From Lingula anatina (lineage: Eukaryota > Brachiopoda > Lingulata > Lingulida > Lingulidae): 64,000 nt of DNA. Each line of letters begins with the position of its first letter. The first letter of the stretch is position 1. The notes beneath the pieces were generated by a model. That model ran no database searches, had not been told where the DNA came from, and saw only the letters and a program-made list of their open reading frames with translations. Shown piece after piece: positions 35,783 to 50,200 of the stretch. The stretch spans positions 255,147-319,146 of the forward strand of contig NW_019775563.1 of the NCBI RefSeq assembly GCF_001039355.2, in the 5' to 3' direction. The position numbers and the translations under genes were made by a program.

Positions 35783-36860
35783 AGAAGCAGTTCACAAGTC
35801 ATAAGTTGTATTATGATATTCTGTACAAAAGGTGAAAGACACCTGCTGTAATGAAGATCAATATGTAAGTCAGTTTAAAAAAAATATCGCCAAAAATCGC
35901 ATCAGATGGTCAGTGTCAAACATGGCTTCTTGATCCGATCTTGTCTTTCAACAGCATTAGTCATTCAGGGTTATCAGAAAGTCGTACATGGATTGCATTA
36001 TATGACTTAAAGCTACTGGTAGCAATTCCAACAACTTAACTTGCAATCGAGTTGTCATAAAATGTCTGGTCTGTGTAATGGTTTAAGGTTTACTCTACTT
36101 AAAATCCACACCAAGTTGAGTAAGTTGTTGAAAGATGTCTTTTATTGGATTGAAGATATGTTGATATATCATCATTGTGGACTCTTTAGCAAGTCTTCAG
36201 AATCTTTAATTATCTATTTATTTATTTTGTAATATTATAATGAAGCAAATTACATACCCACATGTTATGGTAATAGTGAATCTGTATATATGCAGATAGA
36301 TGAAAGGCGCATTCACAGCAGAACTTAGAAGGCATCATCTCAACCCTGTTGTGAATACAGAGGGATCTGTGTTTTCTAGACTTGTTAAAATTGGATCAAT
36401 CTCTAGTCTTTGTGAACACATCTTATTCTCTGAATTGGCAATACTTACATTTCATCTATGTGCAATTCAGACAGTGGTCACAAAGGTCATGAGTAGTATT
36501 TGGACAAATTGTTTCGTAGACAGCTGAAGGTAGATGGTCATATTTGGGCATGCTATTTTTTATAATGAGACAGCAGTGATCGTATTTTTAGTAAATGTTT
36601 ATTTATTTATTTTTAGTCATGCTTTTTTTGTTTATAGTTTATTTATTGCAGGATGAAATTTGTGAGAAAATGCATTTAGAAATGTTCAGTGCAATTAATC
36701 AGAAGAAGTCTGAATGAGTACACATTGTGATTTTAATCAAATTAGAATTAACGTTAGTGGTGCATCAGAAAGAATGTGTTATCTGTTTATTAAAATGTAA
36801 TGTTTACATGAATTATATTCATTACCAGAGTATAATATTTAGTATTAAATTTGAACTACT
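35783..36860 (+). other. Probable 3' UTR of EDEM3
   Basis: AT-rich sequence without coding signal downstream of the stop. No AATAAA was found close by. Variant signals ATTAAA occur at 36789-36794 and 36844-36849. The extent is a guess. Confidence 0.4.
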
Positions 36861-37507
36861 AAAATGATTATACTTATAATTAAGGCATAATATGTATAAT
36901 GCTGACATAAAATGAACTGTTACATGGAAGTGTAAGAGAATTCAAATACATATCTTTAAAAAATGTTTTTTAAAAAATTTTTAATAGAATTAAAATAGTG
37001 CGTTTTTCATACGCTTTTCACAGCAGCAATGATGATAATATTAAGCACTTAACTTTGCAAGGACAAAGTCTGCATGGGGTCTGTTTTACAAGAAAAAATA
37101 AGCTCGAAAATTGGTCCAAACTTTTAGACTGACCCGATATTAATCAGTTGTTGTCCAAGTGAATGAAACAAAATTTTTTTAACAAGATTGATGGCTACTG
37201 ATTAAGCCCAATACTTTAGTGCATTTCTTTGAAATTTTCAGATTTACTCAAGTATAGGCCTAAAGCATTTTTATTGATAAAATTCTTCGTTAAAAAATTT
37301 AAGTCAGTTTTTGCGCCACATACTACAAGTGAATCCATCTTGCATCCTGCCCCAAGGGGAGGGGGTAAAATTGCGGTTGCAGTGACTCGCGTCTCGGCAT
37401 GAACAACGCACTCACTCGGTCTCAACAAACGCAATCATTGAACGGACACTTCCGAAACCAAGCGTGTTCTGCAGATATCCGTTTTGTCTGCAACCCAATA
37501 TTCCACA

Positions 37508-37587
37508 ATGGCTCTGAAGAAATTGCAAGGAAATTACCTACATCCCGGTAACCGGAGTCCCTTGATAAGAAAGACACAGGATATTCC
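37508..37587 (+). CDS. Weak candidate first coding exon
   Basis: Within a CpG-richer patch (about 37310-37620), an ATG opens 26 codons (MALKKLQGNYLHPGNRSPLI and on). They end at a good donor, CC|GTGAGT, in phase 2. No downstream exon that clearly continues it was found and I do not recognise the peptide. It could be chance; the context (CpG-rich, donor-like end) is the only support. Confidence 0.2.
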
Positions 37588-40500
37588 GTGAGTCAGAGCC
37601 ACAATTTCCGCCTGCCTCGATAAGATAGGTAATTGTATTGTTACTATAACACGCAATCGCAATATAAAATTTCTTTTATCATGAAAAAAGGTATTTTGGT
37701 CGAAAATTATACCGCTGTGTTGTTGAAGAAATATAACGTGCGTGGAGCAATAAACCGGAGCATTATTTTGGATCCCGTGCTTTCACATTTTTTTCCCTCC
37801 TTCCCTCTTGTTCACTATTAGTGATAGGAAATTAGAATTATTTATTTATACCATAATTTTAAAAATGTGGTGCTGTGTTTTTCTATAAACATGCTGTGCA
37901 TTTTAATTACAAATTTAATGTAGGTATTCACAGGAAATTACGGCATAGATTATTTTTGTCGTGACCTTCATTTTTTTCGTAGATTTATGACGTGCATGTA
38001 TAAATTAAGCCTACAAGACTAATTTGTTTTCATTATTTTTGTTTTGCTACATTCTAACTGCCTCTTCATTGATCCAAATAAAGCTTTATGTGTCTATCTG
38101 TTACTTGTCCTTCTAAGAAACAGGAAATATACACACCATTAACCTGCCAAGTTGTGTCCTATATTGTCCGATTATGATGGGATTTTGCGGACATGAAAAG
38201 AAAGATTCCTCAAAGCTACGGAAACTTTCATGCCCCTGATTCTCGCTATCTACTAGTAGGCCTATATTTCCCAACACTGCTAAAACTAGGAGAATGTGTA
38301 ACCGTTCGCCATGAAATGTTAACCATTTCTTGTCACTTCTTTTTAGAGATACACCCATATATTGACTGGATGCCGTCTATCAGGAAATTACGAAGCGTTT
38401 CAGCTTCACTGCACTATCAGTGTCTCCACATTGTCTTTGACAAATGAACCATGATGGGTGGGATGAGCATTTACACCGTTTTATCACCATGGAATGGATG
38501 TAAAGTGAACATTGATTGTAGTGACTAACTCTTTAAACTAGTCTTTGTAAGACAGCAGAAAGAGAGAATGAGAGATGCGGGGTAAATGTCCTCAGGTTTT
38601 TCAATTCACTGCTCGTCACCCCTATATTATCAGTGTTTCATCAAAATGAGAGAGAGAGGGAGAGAGAGAGAGAGAGTGACTCCAATATAATACGTCACAT
38701 TACCTCAATTTTTATCCTGAACAAATTCCGATAAACCAGATCACTTTCTATCATGTCCCATGCCTGACTAATTCGACAGTTGATATTTCACAGATAAAGA
38801 ACTCCCGTTTAATGTGTAACTTTATTTTACAAATGGTATCATTTTCACAATCTAATTATTCCTTATCTTTGGTATTCACAAGGGCCGATGTTTTTGCTTG
38901 ACGTACTAGCGGCCATATATTACATTTGCCAAGAATATCTGCTTTCCTAAAGGCGTCTTTGAATAAATGATCGACATTTCTCTCCATTTATCTATTTTTT
39001 TTCTTGGTTTCAGACTCCTAGACTAGGGCTAGTTTTATTTTTGGAATTGAAGAGACAGACCATGGTCATTTGTATACCAAAACTAGTTTTTTTTTCAGAG
39101 ATTTATCTTTTGTAAATGAAGATGAATGAAATTGAAGTGGAAGAATTTATTTTATGTAGAAGTACCACCAAAACTTGTCATTGATACGTCTGTTATGACT
39201 AATACTTGATGCTGAAAACTTTTTGAAGTTATACAAAGAAAGAACCATAATTGACGTGGATTTTAAGGCAAAAAGATAGAAAACAGAAAATAGAGTCAGA
39301 ATCCGTTTTCAAGGATTATTTTCTACCAACCTTCCGATTTCCGCCTAAAAGTAAACCAATGTCGCGTAGAGGACAAATGCATGCATGAAGACTTGTTTTA
39401 CTGGTAGATGCTAAGGGGACTATTTAGATCCTCAAAATCGTGGTAAAGTAAAGGCGCGATGATGACGTTACGTACGCTGAATGAAAATATCAATAAAATG
39501 ACTCTACAAGTTCGACAAAAGTCATTTTATTGATGCAACATGATTCCGGTCATCATTAAAACCCCACGTTACCGAGGACATTATATTCACAGCAGTGTCT
39601 GCCAATAAGAATAATGATGCCATTACTAGCGCTGTTTCTCCGAGATAACGAAATAGTATTTGAAAAACCCACAATTTGGACGGGATCGGAAATAACAAGT
39701 AATGATCCAAATCCAGGACTTCAGGCTAGAACATAGAAATGTGCTTAATTTTCTGTAAGACATCTTATTTATGATACAGATGAAATAATTTAGAGGAAAT
39801 GTGTTAGCCTAATGTGAAATGTGTCTGCCAGAGTCTATCGCAATCTCCATGGGCTTTTCAATAATAAATCGTTTAAAGGCGACGATCTTCTTCACTTGCG
39901 TATAGTCAAATATATGCATATCGTTTGCAAAATACAAAAAAAGTTTCTAGACAGTGCGCACTTACACTGAAGCACGCGCACGTTAAAAAGCATGTGCAGA
40001 ACGTTAACACGCCAGTGCAGTAATAGGCCTTCCTCAAGATGGCGTGTCTTTTTAGTGCGTGCAGTGTTTTTTGTCCTAGTGGATGGCTCGTTTTCTTTTT
40101 CTTTTTTTTTTAGAATTGCATAGTCTTGCATGTAAACAAGTTGCGGAATGTGAATAGTCGACATTTACGCAGGCAACGACCAAAGTTATCGCTCAGAAAC
40201 CAATTGTGACCAAATGTCAACGTAATCACATTTCTATGATTGTATTAAATTTCATGTCATAAATTGTCGAACATAGCCAATATTTTCAGAGCTGGACAGT
40301 GATCTCCTTTGTAGGCAATTTTCAAAGTGACATGAAGAATGTCAAAATCTCTAATTGGTTGATAAATGCCTACTGTAAAAGCCCAATCAGGACATGAGAA
40401 GCGATGAACTTGGTGTAACAATACACGTGTAGATATACACTTGCTGCCAACTGTCCCCTTTTCCATGTTAACGCCACAGATTTTGTGGGATACATGTCTA

Positions 40501-40623
40501 AATCAAGGATATAAATCGGTGGCGGATTCAAGAAATGACGGGCGGGGACGCAAATCAATTCTCCCTCCGCAAATTCCATTGGTGATCAGACTGACATCTG
40601 ATGGCCAACATGTTGCTTATACC
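37588..40623. other. Non-coding stretch with small repeats
   Basis: No gene recognised. It contains a GA microsatellite at 38646-38675 and a 15-bp perfect stem-loop (listed separately). Short open frames here have no coding character. Confidence 0.5.
39489..39534. repeat. Perfect 15-bp stem-loop
   Basis: Arms ATCAATAAAATGACT (39489-39503) and AGTCATTTTATTGAT (39520-39534) are exact complements around a 16-nt loop. Each strand therefore carries an AATAAA word. Confidence 0.85.
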
Positions 40624-41297
40624 CCTATTCCACACAGACTACGAATTCCGCCAGGAACTGATAAATTCCAGGGTTCTTACTTAATCGTGATAATCTTTTA
40701 AAGATTTTAACTGATTCTTATTTATTCTCAGTCAGTTCCTGCAACTCTTTACTTTTGGTTCCGAACTCCCGAATGCAAAAAACCTTGGTTAATTCTTAAC
40801 AAATCCGAAGCAGGCCTACATTCTTAGACATCGTTACTGATTCCTAGTAATTTTGTAGTCATTCTTATGTCTTCTTACCTTAATCTTGGAATAGTGAAAC
40901 ATTTGTTTGACCACGATTAGACTACGATTCTGTAAAGCAGAGTGATGGGCTTTTTATAACCGTCTTGGGGGAACATTCCTCAAAATTCCAAGAACAGTCG
41001 AGATTACATTTATAATCGTGCCAGAATCGTTAATGCATTCGGTAGATGCTTAGCTTTCTATAAACCGAATCCCAATATTCGTAAAGCATTCCTAAGTCAT
41101 TCTTGCAAATCGTAACTGTTGCTTGACAACATTCGTGTTATTCAATCATAATCCCACGAATATTCTTTTGTCCATCTTAACTAATTTGAAACTGAATTCC
41201 ACAGGGTTAAGATATCAACTAAAAATGTGCAAAATTTTTTAAAATTTATTTCTAAAATTTCGGCGGTTCGTGGAATTCGTAGTCGATGTGAAATAGG
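40624..41297. mobile_element. Element of about 674 bp with terminal inverted repeats and ATTC-rich interior
   Basis: The left end CCTATTCCACACAGACTACG (continuing AATTCC) matches the complement of the right end (41272-41297, GGAATTCGTAGTCGATGTG then AAATAGG) with few mismatches over about 26 bp. The interior is dense in diverged ATTC(C/T)TA, ATTCGTA and AATCGT words, as from decayed short tandem repeats. It has no coding capacity and no clear target duplication. It is probably an old non-autonomous DNA transposon. Confidence 0.6.
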
Positions 41298-44200
41298 TGC
41301 ATTACTCTTCTTTGTGTCACTATTCGTACCACTTAAAATAATTTCTTATTTCGGGATCGCATCCATTTCTACTTATCAACATAAAGCGGTAAGATATCTA
41401 CGGTTCTGTATGAAGGCAATTAATGAGTTAGAGATCACTGAGGAACAAAGGAAAATGTGTGCCAAATATTTCAAAATGTGCCAAATTTCTAGAGGAACAC
41501 ACCCCGAAGGACCTTATTTGAATACCAAATGCATGGTGTACCTACACGAAGCGGTGTTAAAAAAATTGGAGCGCTCGCACGCACCCACACAAGTGCACAC
41601 ACATACATGTATGTTTGCTTTTTTTCCTTTATAAAGCAGGAGGTAGATTGCTAGTTCATGTAACTCATTAATGCAGATTTCGGAGAGGTAACTAATTATA
41701 GCCACTACATCAAAGTTACCCTTTAGTGTAGAGAAGGAACAGCACTCAAAAGAACACCTAATGCATTCACGGGTAATCTCCAGGATTATGGTATTGAGTC
41801 TTCTTACCCTTTTTGAGATTTTCTGTACGATTACTACCCGTATCTTAACTACATTATTTTTATACACACGCAGAAATAGCTGATCGTATCAGTACTAGAT
41901 ACAGAATACACACCATTTATGCGAAACGGGGATACTCTTAATTTGATATGCATGGAAATGCACGGGTCTTTAGATTAGATTGATACAGTTAAGTTGATAG
42001 ACGGTTAGAAGCTTCGAGACAGATTTACTTTACATTTGACCGCTGTATACAAAATAGGTCAACGAACCATTGCTGTTTCAAGACAAATCTTCACAGCGCA
42101 TCTGAAGCCGGTGGGATGTTTTTTATTATGTCCTTTTTAATAATAATGTAATGGTATAAAAGTAAATAGTTTCTAAAATTGAGGAAGGATCTGGACGTTA
42201 TGACTAGACCATAGACAAAAACACGTTTTAACTTAAAAGTCTCTGTAGGTGTGATTTAGTATTTGAACATCATATCAAAAGTTTATACTATCATGTATAA
42301 TTCCAATTTCGTAGCAGAAAAAGGAAACGTCGGTTATATCTTGTATATTTTTTTTTTCATGTTTACAAGTGTTCCAACAATTCGACGGAAAATAAACGCA
42401 GTTCCACACTGAAAATCTAAACATACAATGTAATCTGTGGACTTATCGAAGGTGATTTTGATTCCAACTGAGATATCTTTCAAGATGTAAGTTTTGGACT
42501 ACAAACGTACAAGATGAAATACAAAACCAACCGGCTTTGTCATTAAATGATTAGCAATTTGATCCGTTTTGAAACAGATCAGTCATCGGTCGATAGTTTG
42601 GTCAGCACGTTTATGTATATACAAGACCATTGGCAATTCTTTCGATTAAGTTGCAGTAAAAAGGAAGAATAGGTTTATTGATCAATCAATATATTTGGTG
42701 ACCAGGATTTTTTTTACGTTGATCGCAACAGATTAACGTTGATCGCTGTTGCTGTGCGATATCATGAACGTCCACGTGCTTGGGCTTCTCTGAACAATTG
42801 TATAATTTTAGTTGTATAGAGAATGATACTAATATGCAACTGCGTCCAACTGATTCTTTCTGGCAAGCAAGGACTATGTTTCAGATAACCCAATTGGTGA
42901 AGATTCTCACAGGACCCAACCGATTCATAGAAAATCAGCCGTAAATTGGATCTTCTTAGTCATTTTATGATATCACCAGAAGTATCTACACGTTCTAAGC
43001 TGAAAGTTCTTTCAACTCTCATTATTTGCTACATTGATATATTTGACGCTGGTTTTTCTTGTCAGAATATACATATACATAATATACATGTGCATATGCT
43101 ACTTTCGAGCCTCGATGCTTGTTGCAGCAAAAAGCATCGTTGTTAAAACGAAACACATCATATTGTTAACCTGATTTTAAAGTGAAGTCGTTCCACACCA
43201 ACATAACCAATATTAATGAGAATTGACTGCGAGACGGCCCCTACTCCTCGTCCGTTTCGCATCCGGTACATGTTATGAACGATGGAGATCAAATATAGCG
43301 ACTCACTTGATGGGTTTTATAAATTGTCGCATATTCCGAGTGATTTGACCCCATGTGCATGGGTGGACAATGTCTTCTGTATCAGTGGTCGGAGGCGCCA
43401 GCACGATTTAAATACCATTACCCGAGCCTATCATACTAATAACGCGGGGCATTAATCCAACCATTAACAACTAACTGAACGTCGTATCTGCGTTAGTCGT
43501 AATGGCAGTGTCGTTTTGCTTGATGACGTTTAACAATTTTATTGCTCTGTGAGTCAGTATTCTGGCCATATCGTTCATATTCTTGGAAATTGCATGTTGT
43601 TTGCATCAGAAGGGATATGGGTTCATTTCCCCCTATTAACTACCACTGCGGTTTTCTTAACTGGAAGCTATAAATATTCTACCGTGTGACATATTGGTAA
43701 TGTATTTCTGTACTATAGGCGCTGCTTTTTTAATTGAATTCTTCTCGTACATTTTATTTGGAAATCGTATTGATAATAACATATTTACCAACTTCTGTAC
43801 GTTTTAAAATAGGTGTGTATTTATATGAGGTATGAGGTGGGGCTGTAAGAATCACCTTTTCTTTGCCTAAAAAAGCACGAAATTCGCTTGGCATTAAGAA
43901 TTCTTCTCCCAAAGGCATTTAACGTTTGCAAATTTAAGTCAGATGGACCAGTTACATATTCGACATTTCTTAAATTTTCGAAATATTGAATTTAATCTGT
44001 TATTCTTCTCAGGTGCACATGCAAAGCCCGAACAATCAAACCCAAAACTTTGTTTTAAGACAAACAAACTAGGCCTACATGTTAAAACAAACTACCTGTA
44101 TTTACTTTAACCGAACTGAAATATTAAACAAAATAGACCCTTTTCTCTTCTATCGCAATTCCAATTCACGTATTTTATATGCAAAAGTGAAAAAATGTAT

Positions 44201-47200
44201 ACAAGTAGGTATTTCTCTAAGTGATGCTCCGTAGAACATGATAGAGATTAAGAAACTTGAAAACAGGGAAACGCTTTTACGCTGAATAGATTTAAGGTTT
44301 TCTCTAGTAATTGTCACAAGTAAAGTAATAGAACCAAAGTAAACAGAATGGTCACACCGCTGACGGACCAAATTACACATACATGTTCTCATATACTGAT
44401 TAATACATGTACGGGGAAAGCAAAGGTTCTTTTTAAAACATGCCTGTAAACGTATAGAATACACATTAGATTATAGGTGAGAAAGTAGTACAAATGTAGG
44501 AGTAAATATATATATATATACATATATTCATATCCAAATAATACTGCGGCGCGGTGGTATGTTTTGTTATATTGGTGCTGATGTTTCCATTTCGCCCAAG
44601 AACGAAGGATGATGATGATAATGATGATGATGATGATGACTGTTATATTTGCCCTGCAAATTCTGGATGTTACATAAGTTCAGTTTAAAAATCACTGACA
44701 GACCGCGTGTTGGCCGACCACTGTCCTGTTAGTTCGTGTATTTTGCATAAAAGCCAGTCAACCGTGCCTTTTCCGAGGAGTTAGTCGGTTGTATTTATAT
44801 AATAAACTGAGAAAGAGGGTCTTGATATTAGATAAACCATTTGATAGATACTCACGCCTTAGGGACAATATTGCATTGCAGAAAAAATTCCAATAAATAT
44901 GACTTAAGTTATTGACAGTATTATTGCAATCATGTAAAAGGACTAAAGTTTTGATAAAAAAACGTAAATATAAAACAAATCATGCGACAATGAAATATGA
45001 AGAGATCGAGAGACGCGGGAAATTTGCCTAAAATACAGCTGCAAAACCCAGTCGTTGGAAGAAAATAAAGATCATTTCCCGCAAGAGGGAATACGCTTTT
45101 CATAAGTTCCAGCCACTGCGGATGCACTCTCTAACTGCATTCTTAGAACGGCAAAATGAATAAAACACGGCACGATGACTCACACAATTAATAGAAACAG
45201 CCAAAGAAATTACTTCGTAAATTTGTGAGAAAAATGTCTTTTAAGATTAATTTACGATCCTTGGACTAGCAACCAATAAAGGTAAACGGCAGGACATCAA
45301 TATCAAGACGACCCAATCAACGGACCACTTGTATGAAAGGCGGTGGCGATGACTCAATCCAGATTTTTTCTGAACACAGATAGTGAGGCAGAGAAACCTT
45401 CAGCGGTGCACTGAACAGAGGTTGTGACAAGTGCATTTACTGGTTTTACCTTGGTGACACGGAAACATTGGATAAGGCAAAGATTTCTAAACGCGTGAGA
45501 ATTTGCAATCATTCGATGCCCAGCACAGAATGAAGCTAGCGCCACGAACGCTTTGACTTCAAAGCAATTCAACTACAAAACGTCAATTTATATATGGTGT
45601 TCAAACAGGTAGGTGCTTTTTTCACCATTTACACATGTATTCGTATCTTTTGTATTGGAAAGTCGTAATAATAGGATCAAACTTCACATTTCTTCCGATC
45701 CCCCTTTTTACGAGGCACACGTCGTTTCAATCATCTACAACTTTGATAGTCTTTGTAAGTTATCTTAAGGCAAGCGAGATAAATTTGTTTAAATGTTTTC
45801 CCTAGAGCGTCTGTTTCTTATTTCTATGCAATTCCATCCTCCCATCTGCCAGTTGTTTCCAACAAGCTCAGAATAATGAAAATGTTATTGCTTTTTATTC
45901 GTTTATCTGCATGAAATTGAAAACTTTTATTGATCTCGCTTCTCTCTCTTCCCGAGATGAAGCTATAATAGAAAGAACAAGAAATCCTAGAATTTAGCGA
46001 CAAAGTACATGTAACCTACATATATTCTATTGTCTTATTTTGAAAAGTTACCATTTACGAACTTTGAAATGATAAATGATTTGGACACATACGAGCAATG
46101 ATAAATGTTACTTGAAAATTTTGTCAAAAATAATAAAAAAAAACTACTGGACTCTAGGCATACCAGTACTTTTATTTATATCGCTATGAACAAAGATAAG
46201 GTTGCTTAGGCTATCTAACTTCACATACAATAATTTGTCATTCTGGAACCATAGAATTGTTTTTCCGTCGAACTCAGACTAAAGTTTACACTATCTACGT
46301 AACAGACCACCGAAAGAAGCACCCAAAAGCAAAGCAGGCATTAAGTTGATGAAGAAAGTGGTATGTGTATGGCTTGCTTGCAGGTGCTGGTTTTACAAAA
46401 ATGTCTTAATCTGAAAATTGGTCTAAACTTTTGGCCCAAAATCTACTTTTTTCCCGAGATGTATCGGTCTTAGTCAAATCATTTGAAAAAACGTTTGTTT
46501 TATAACAAAAAGGACGCGGCTGATGCTTCAGACCAATACCTTCTATATTTAAAAGTGGGCTATCAAGAACTGACAATGCAGTGATATTTGGTCCAAATGT
46601 TTAAAGACATTTTTGTACTGACTTTCAGTGGCATTGAAGTGTTACCTGTTTTTGGTGTCTATTTCTTGTAAAAGTGAACAACAACGTCACTGTTCTTCAA
46701 TACAAGTGTTGTATCCTTGGATGTAACCTAAGGGATAGTATGTTCTGCATGTACATCCATGATCTGGATGGCTAAGTCATTTGAAAATACAAGTGCCAGC
46801 TGGTAATTGGTCTTGTACAGTTCAAAAGGTTTTTAAAACTGGTACTAAAATGTTCGATAGCACAAGTGTAACAAAGTTTGTGTGTAGGCGTACTTGATCA
46901 GCAACAAACGGTCCTGCTCTATTAGAACCGTGCCATAACCTTATGTGCACCTGTGTAGTGTATGGTTATACATGTACAGATGTTTTAAACACTTAAGCAG
47001 CATTCTTAACACAAGAGCGGGTCTGTTATAGGTGGTTTGTTGAGTGATTTACAAAGCTACTATTGCCACACCCTTAAGCATGGAAACGCTTTGTACATAG
47101 CCATGCAAACAAGAAAACATGTTTGTCAAAGGCACGTGAACATGGTAAACACGACAATTGAAATTTCAAGATCTTAAGTGTTCGAAACCTTTACGTGTAC

Positions 47201-50200
47201 GATCTAGTTGGAGGTATTTCATACCATTGATGTAGCTATGCTGGAGGCGTACAACTTCAAATAATTCATTTTCTAAAACATAACTGCAAGCATACAATGA
47301 CATAAAAAGATCTCTCGCAACACCGCATGTTTTTGCGCCAATACACAGAATGTACTGGGCTGCCGTTTGCTTAAAAATCAACTGCGGAAAAGCCCTACAA
47401 GAGGAACTTCATCTCGTTGTCTTGCCGTCTTTGAACAACGGGGATACTTTGTTCTGTCCTCAAACGCATGTTTAATCCAGGTGAGAGAAAAGAAAACTGA
47501 TTTCAATGATTCTCTCACTGAATCTTTACGCAATGACAATCACGTCAAATAAAAGGTCGCATAATACAAGCAGCGCGCTGTGATTTCCCTGTATATGCAG
47601 TTTACTTAATCGATCCGTGGGCGATGACCCCAGGCGAACTATGTGGTACTTTGTCGTGATTGCAAGTCAAGTGTCTTAATCCCATGGAAGTACGATGTCC
47701 TCTTGAGTCCGGCCAGTATGATGTTTTGATACCTCAGAGACCAGATGGTCAATTGACCTTACATTGGCATAAGATGGTTTCGAGTTGTAAGAGGTTGTCT
47801 AAAAGGGAAGCCATGTTTCATACACCTGACTACTTATATTTATAGTTATCCGTTTATCTTTTATCTTTTTTTCTGGCTGCACGAAAATGCTGTTGTTCAT
47901 ATTACCATTTGGTTTTATCATTTGGTTTTAGAGTCCAGAAATCCAACTAACGTTATTGGATTTCTTGTAGTAATACCGAAGGGATGTTTATTTTGAATGG
48001 ATCCATAGAACCTTTACTAGATGATTGTTATATCTATCCAGCTTCACTGGTGACTTGATCACATTTGAAGTTCAGGTGGAAGTAATGGTGTCATTATTAA
48101 ATTTCCAGATTAAACTGTCATGGGATGATTTCCATCTGCTTTAATTTTTTTAACCCGTCAATTAGCATTGTCATTCACTAGCCAAGGGTATTCTCGTTTG
48201 TTTTATTTGGTTTGGATGAGAATATTTTCGCGAAAGAGCAATATGCTGCAAAGAATTTAATATATTATGTTTTAGTATGATTCCTTATTCTCAAGTGTGA
48301 CAACGCAAATGCTTAGTCACGCACTGCATTTCTGCGGTTCCTGTTCCATACCGTTCTCAATTGACAGGGTTAGCATCCATTATAAAGATGGCAAGATGGC
48401 AAATTGCACAGAGATTTCTCATCAAACACCATGTTGACCTTATTAGTGTGGATTATTTTTGTATGTAATTGTATGGCATCGAAGAGGCAAAGTTTACGGT
48501 AAAAACCTTCCTCTGAGACGCGAGGAAGGGGAAATCTTTGAAACTGTCATGAGCTCTAATGTAACCAGATCATTGCGTAATCAGCAGTTGCAGTTTTTTT
48601 TACATATCAAGTCTGAATGCTGTTTCTTATAAAAATCTCTTCCTTTTTACTTTTATCATTTTTGATGTCAATCTAATCAAATTGCTTCATCATACGAACG
48701 TTATACAGAATGGCATACATTTCATGACATTGCATGGTGATTTCAGATTATTGTTTTTCGCGTTTTTAGTTATCAGTGGAACATGGGGGAAAATAGGTTA
48801 AACAATAGGCCATCAATCTTATGAAATTATGCAGTGCTACAAGTGCACGAATATAAAGGGTTGGTTGCACTATTTGCACTATATCCAAAACATATTGAGT
48901 GCACACATACATGTATATTTGTGTTTGTATGATGTATTAAACATTCTGCATGTTTTAAATGTCGAGACCATAAAATGACAAAACCTGTTTATGAACAAGG
49001 TATAAAGTACTTAGCACTGCCATTCATAATACCTTTATATAAGGTCATCTTCAGCAAGAAGAAAAGTCGTGGGAGCACATGCGTTAAGGCGTAGGTATAG
49101 GTATTACAGTGTATTCTCAACGATTCCGAAATAAGATGACCGTTATGGACGGAAGGATTCACTTTTGGCAAAATTCCTTCATTCCACAGTTGAGTCAGCG
49201 TTGAAGCAACCCAATTGAATCGTACGTTCAACGTTTTGTTCAAATATATGCTGTCAAGTGTATTCACCGGCCGACACTTCTTGTTAATCCGACACCGTCT
49301 GTACTAGCTAATTCGGAATCAATACGAAGAAAAGATGAAATAAAACCTATGCTTAACGTGTTTTTGACATTTTACCAATCGGTCAATAAGGGTTGATAAC
49401 GGGTTGGTATCGAGATTCAGGTCTGCAAGAGATGCGTTCAGCCGGATCGATAGCCCGTTTATTTCTGCGGCAAAATCGCATCAAAGACAGTTGAATGGAA
49501 CAAACAGTGGTGAAATCCTCCGTCTGAAGACGGTTCGATGATTGGCGTCTTCTTTTAGTCTTTTTACGTTTCAGTTTTTAAGTTAAATTGACCTATAAGA
49601 TATGACAAAGCTTCAAGGTAACACTGATTATAATAACCAGGTTTAAGAATGTATAGCGTGGTTGAAATATAAAAACCGCCTTTATGAGTTTGAGTTTTCT
49701 TTATCGAGTGTGATTTCAGACTGCCAAGAATTTCTGTTATCCTGATGCAGATCTAAAGAAAGAACCGGCGTCAGTAATTTCGCCGTGAAATTAGCTTAAC
49801 AATATAGCCGGGCGCATCGCATTGCATTGGGCAGATAAGAGCCGACGCCTTTGTTCCTTCTCTTCTTGGCAGAAATACCTGAATGTAAGCCAATCTTTTT
49901 ATGTCATAGATTACTGACCGTCTGGGAAATCAACCCTGCGTCCCAATGCTGCTTGTTAAACGTCTATCTAAAGTTTCGATACTAAAAACACCTCAGAATA
50001 ACCCGCTACTGATCACATGAATAACGTTACAATTGCGTTTGTTAAGAACACATCGGCATCATGTGTGTGTTAGAGAAATACTTTCGACCTTAACTGTACT
50101 TCATTATCTATCGTGATGAAATGAACTCAGAAGCTGGTTTGGAAGCCACACTTATATACTTGAAGGTATATTGATTGATTTTATTAAAGGGATAAGAACT

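Noticed and set aside
37216-37434. Minus-strand frame of 72 codons in the CpG-rich patch.
   Set aside because: No splice context and no recognisable domain; it only reflects local GC content.
41227-41634. 135-codon open frame on the plus strand.
   Set aside because: Its start lies inside the element with inverted ends, its end is low-complexity CA-rich sequence, and the peptide resembles nothing I know. It is probably chance.
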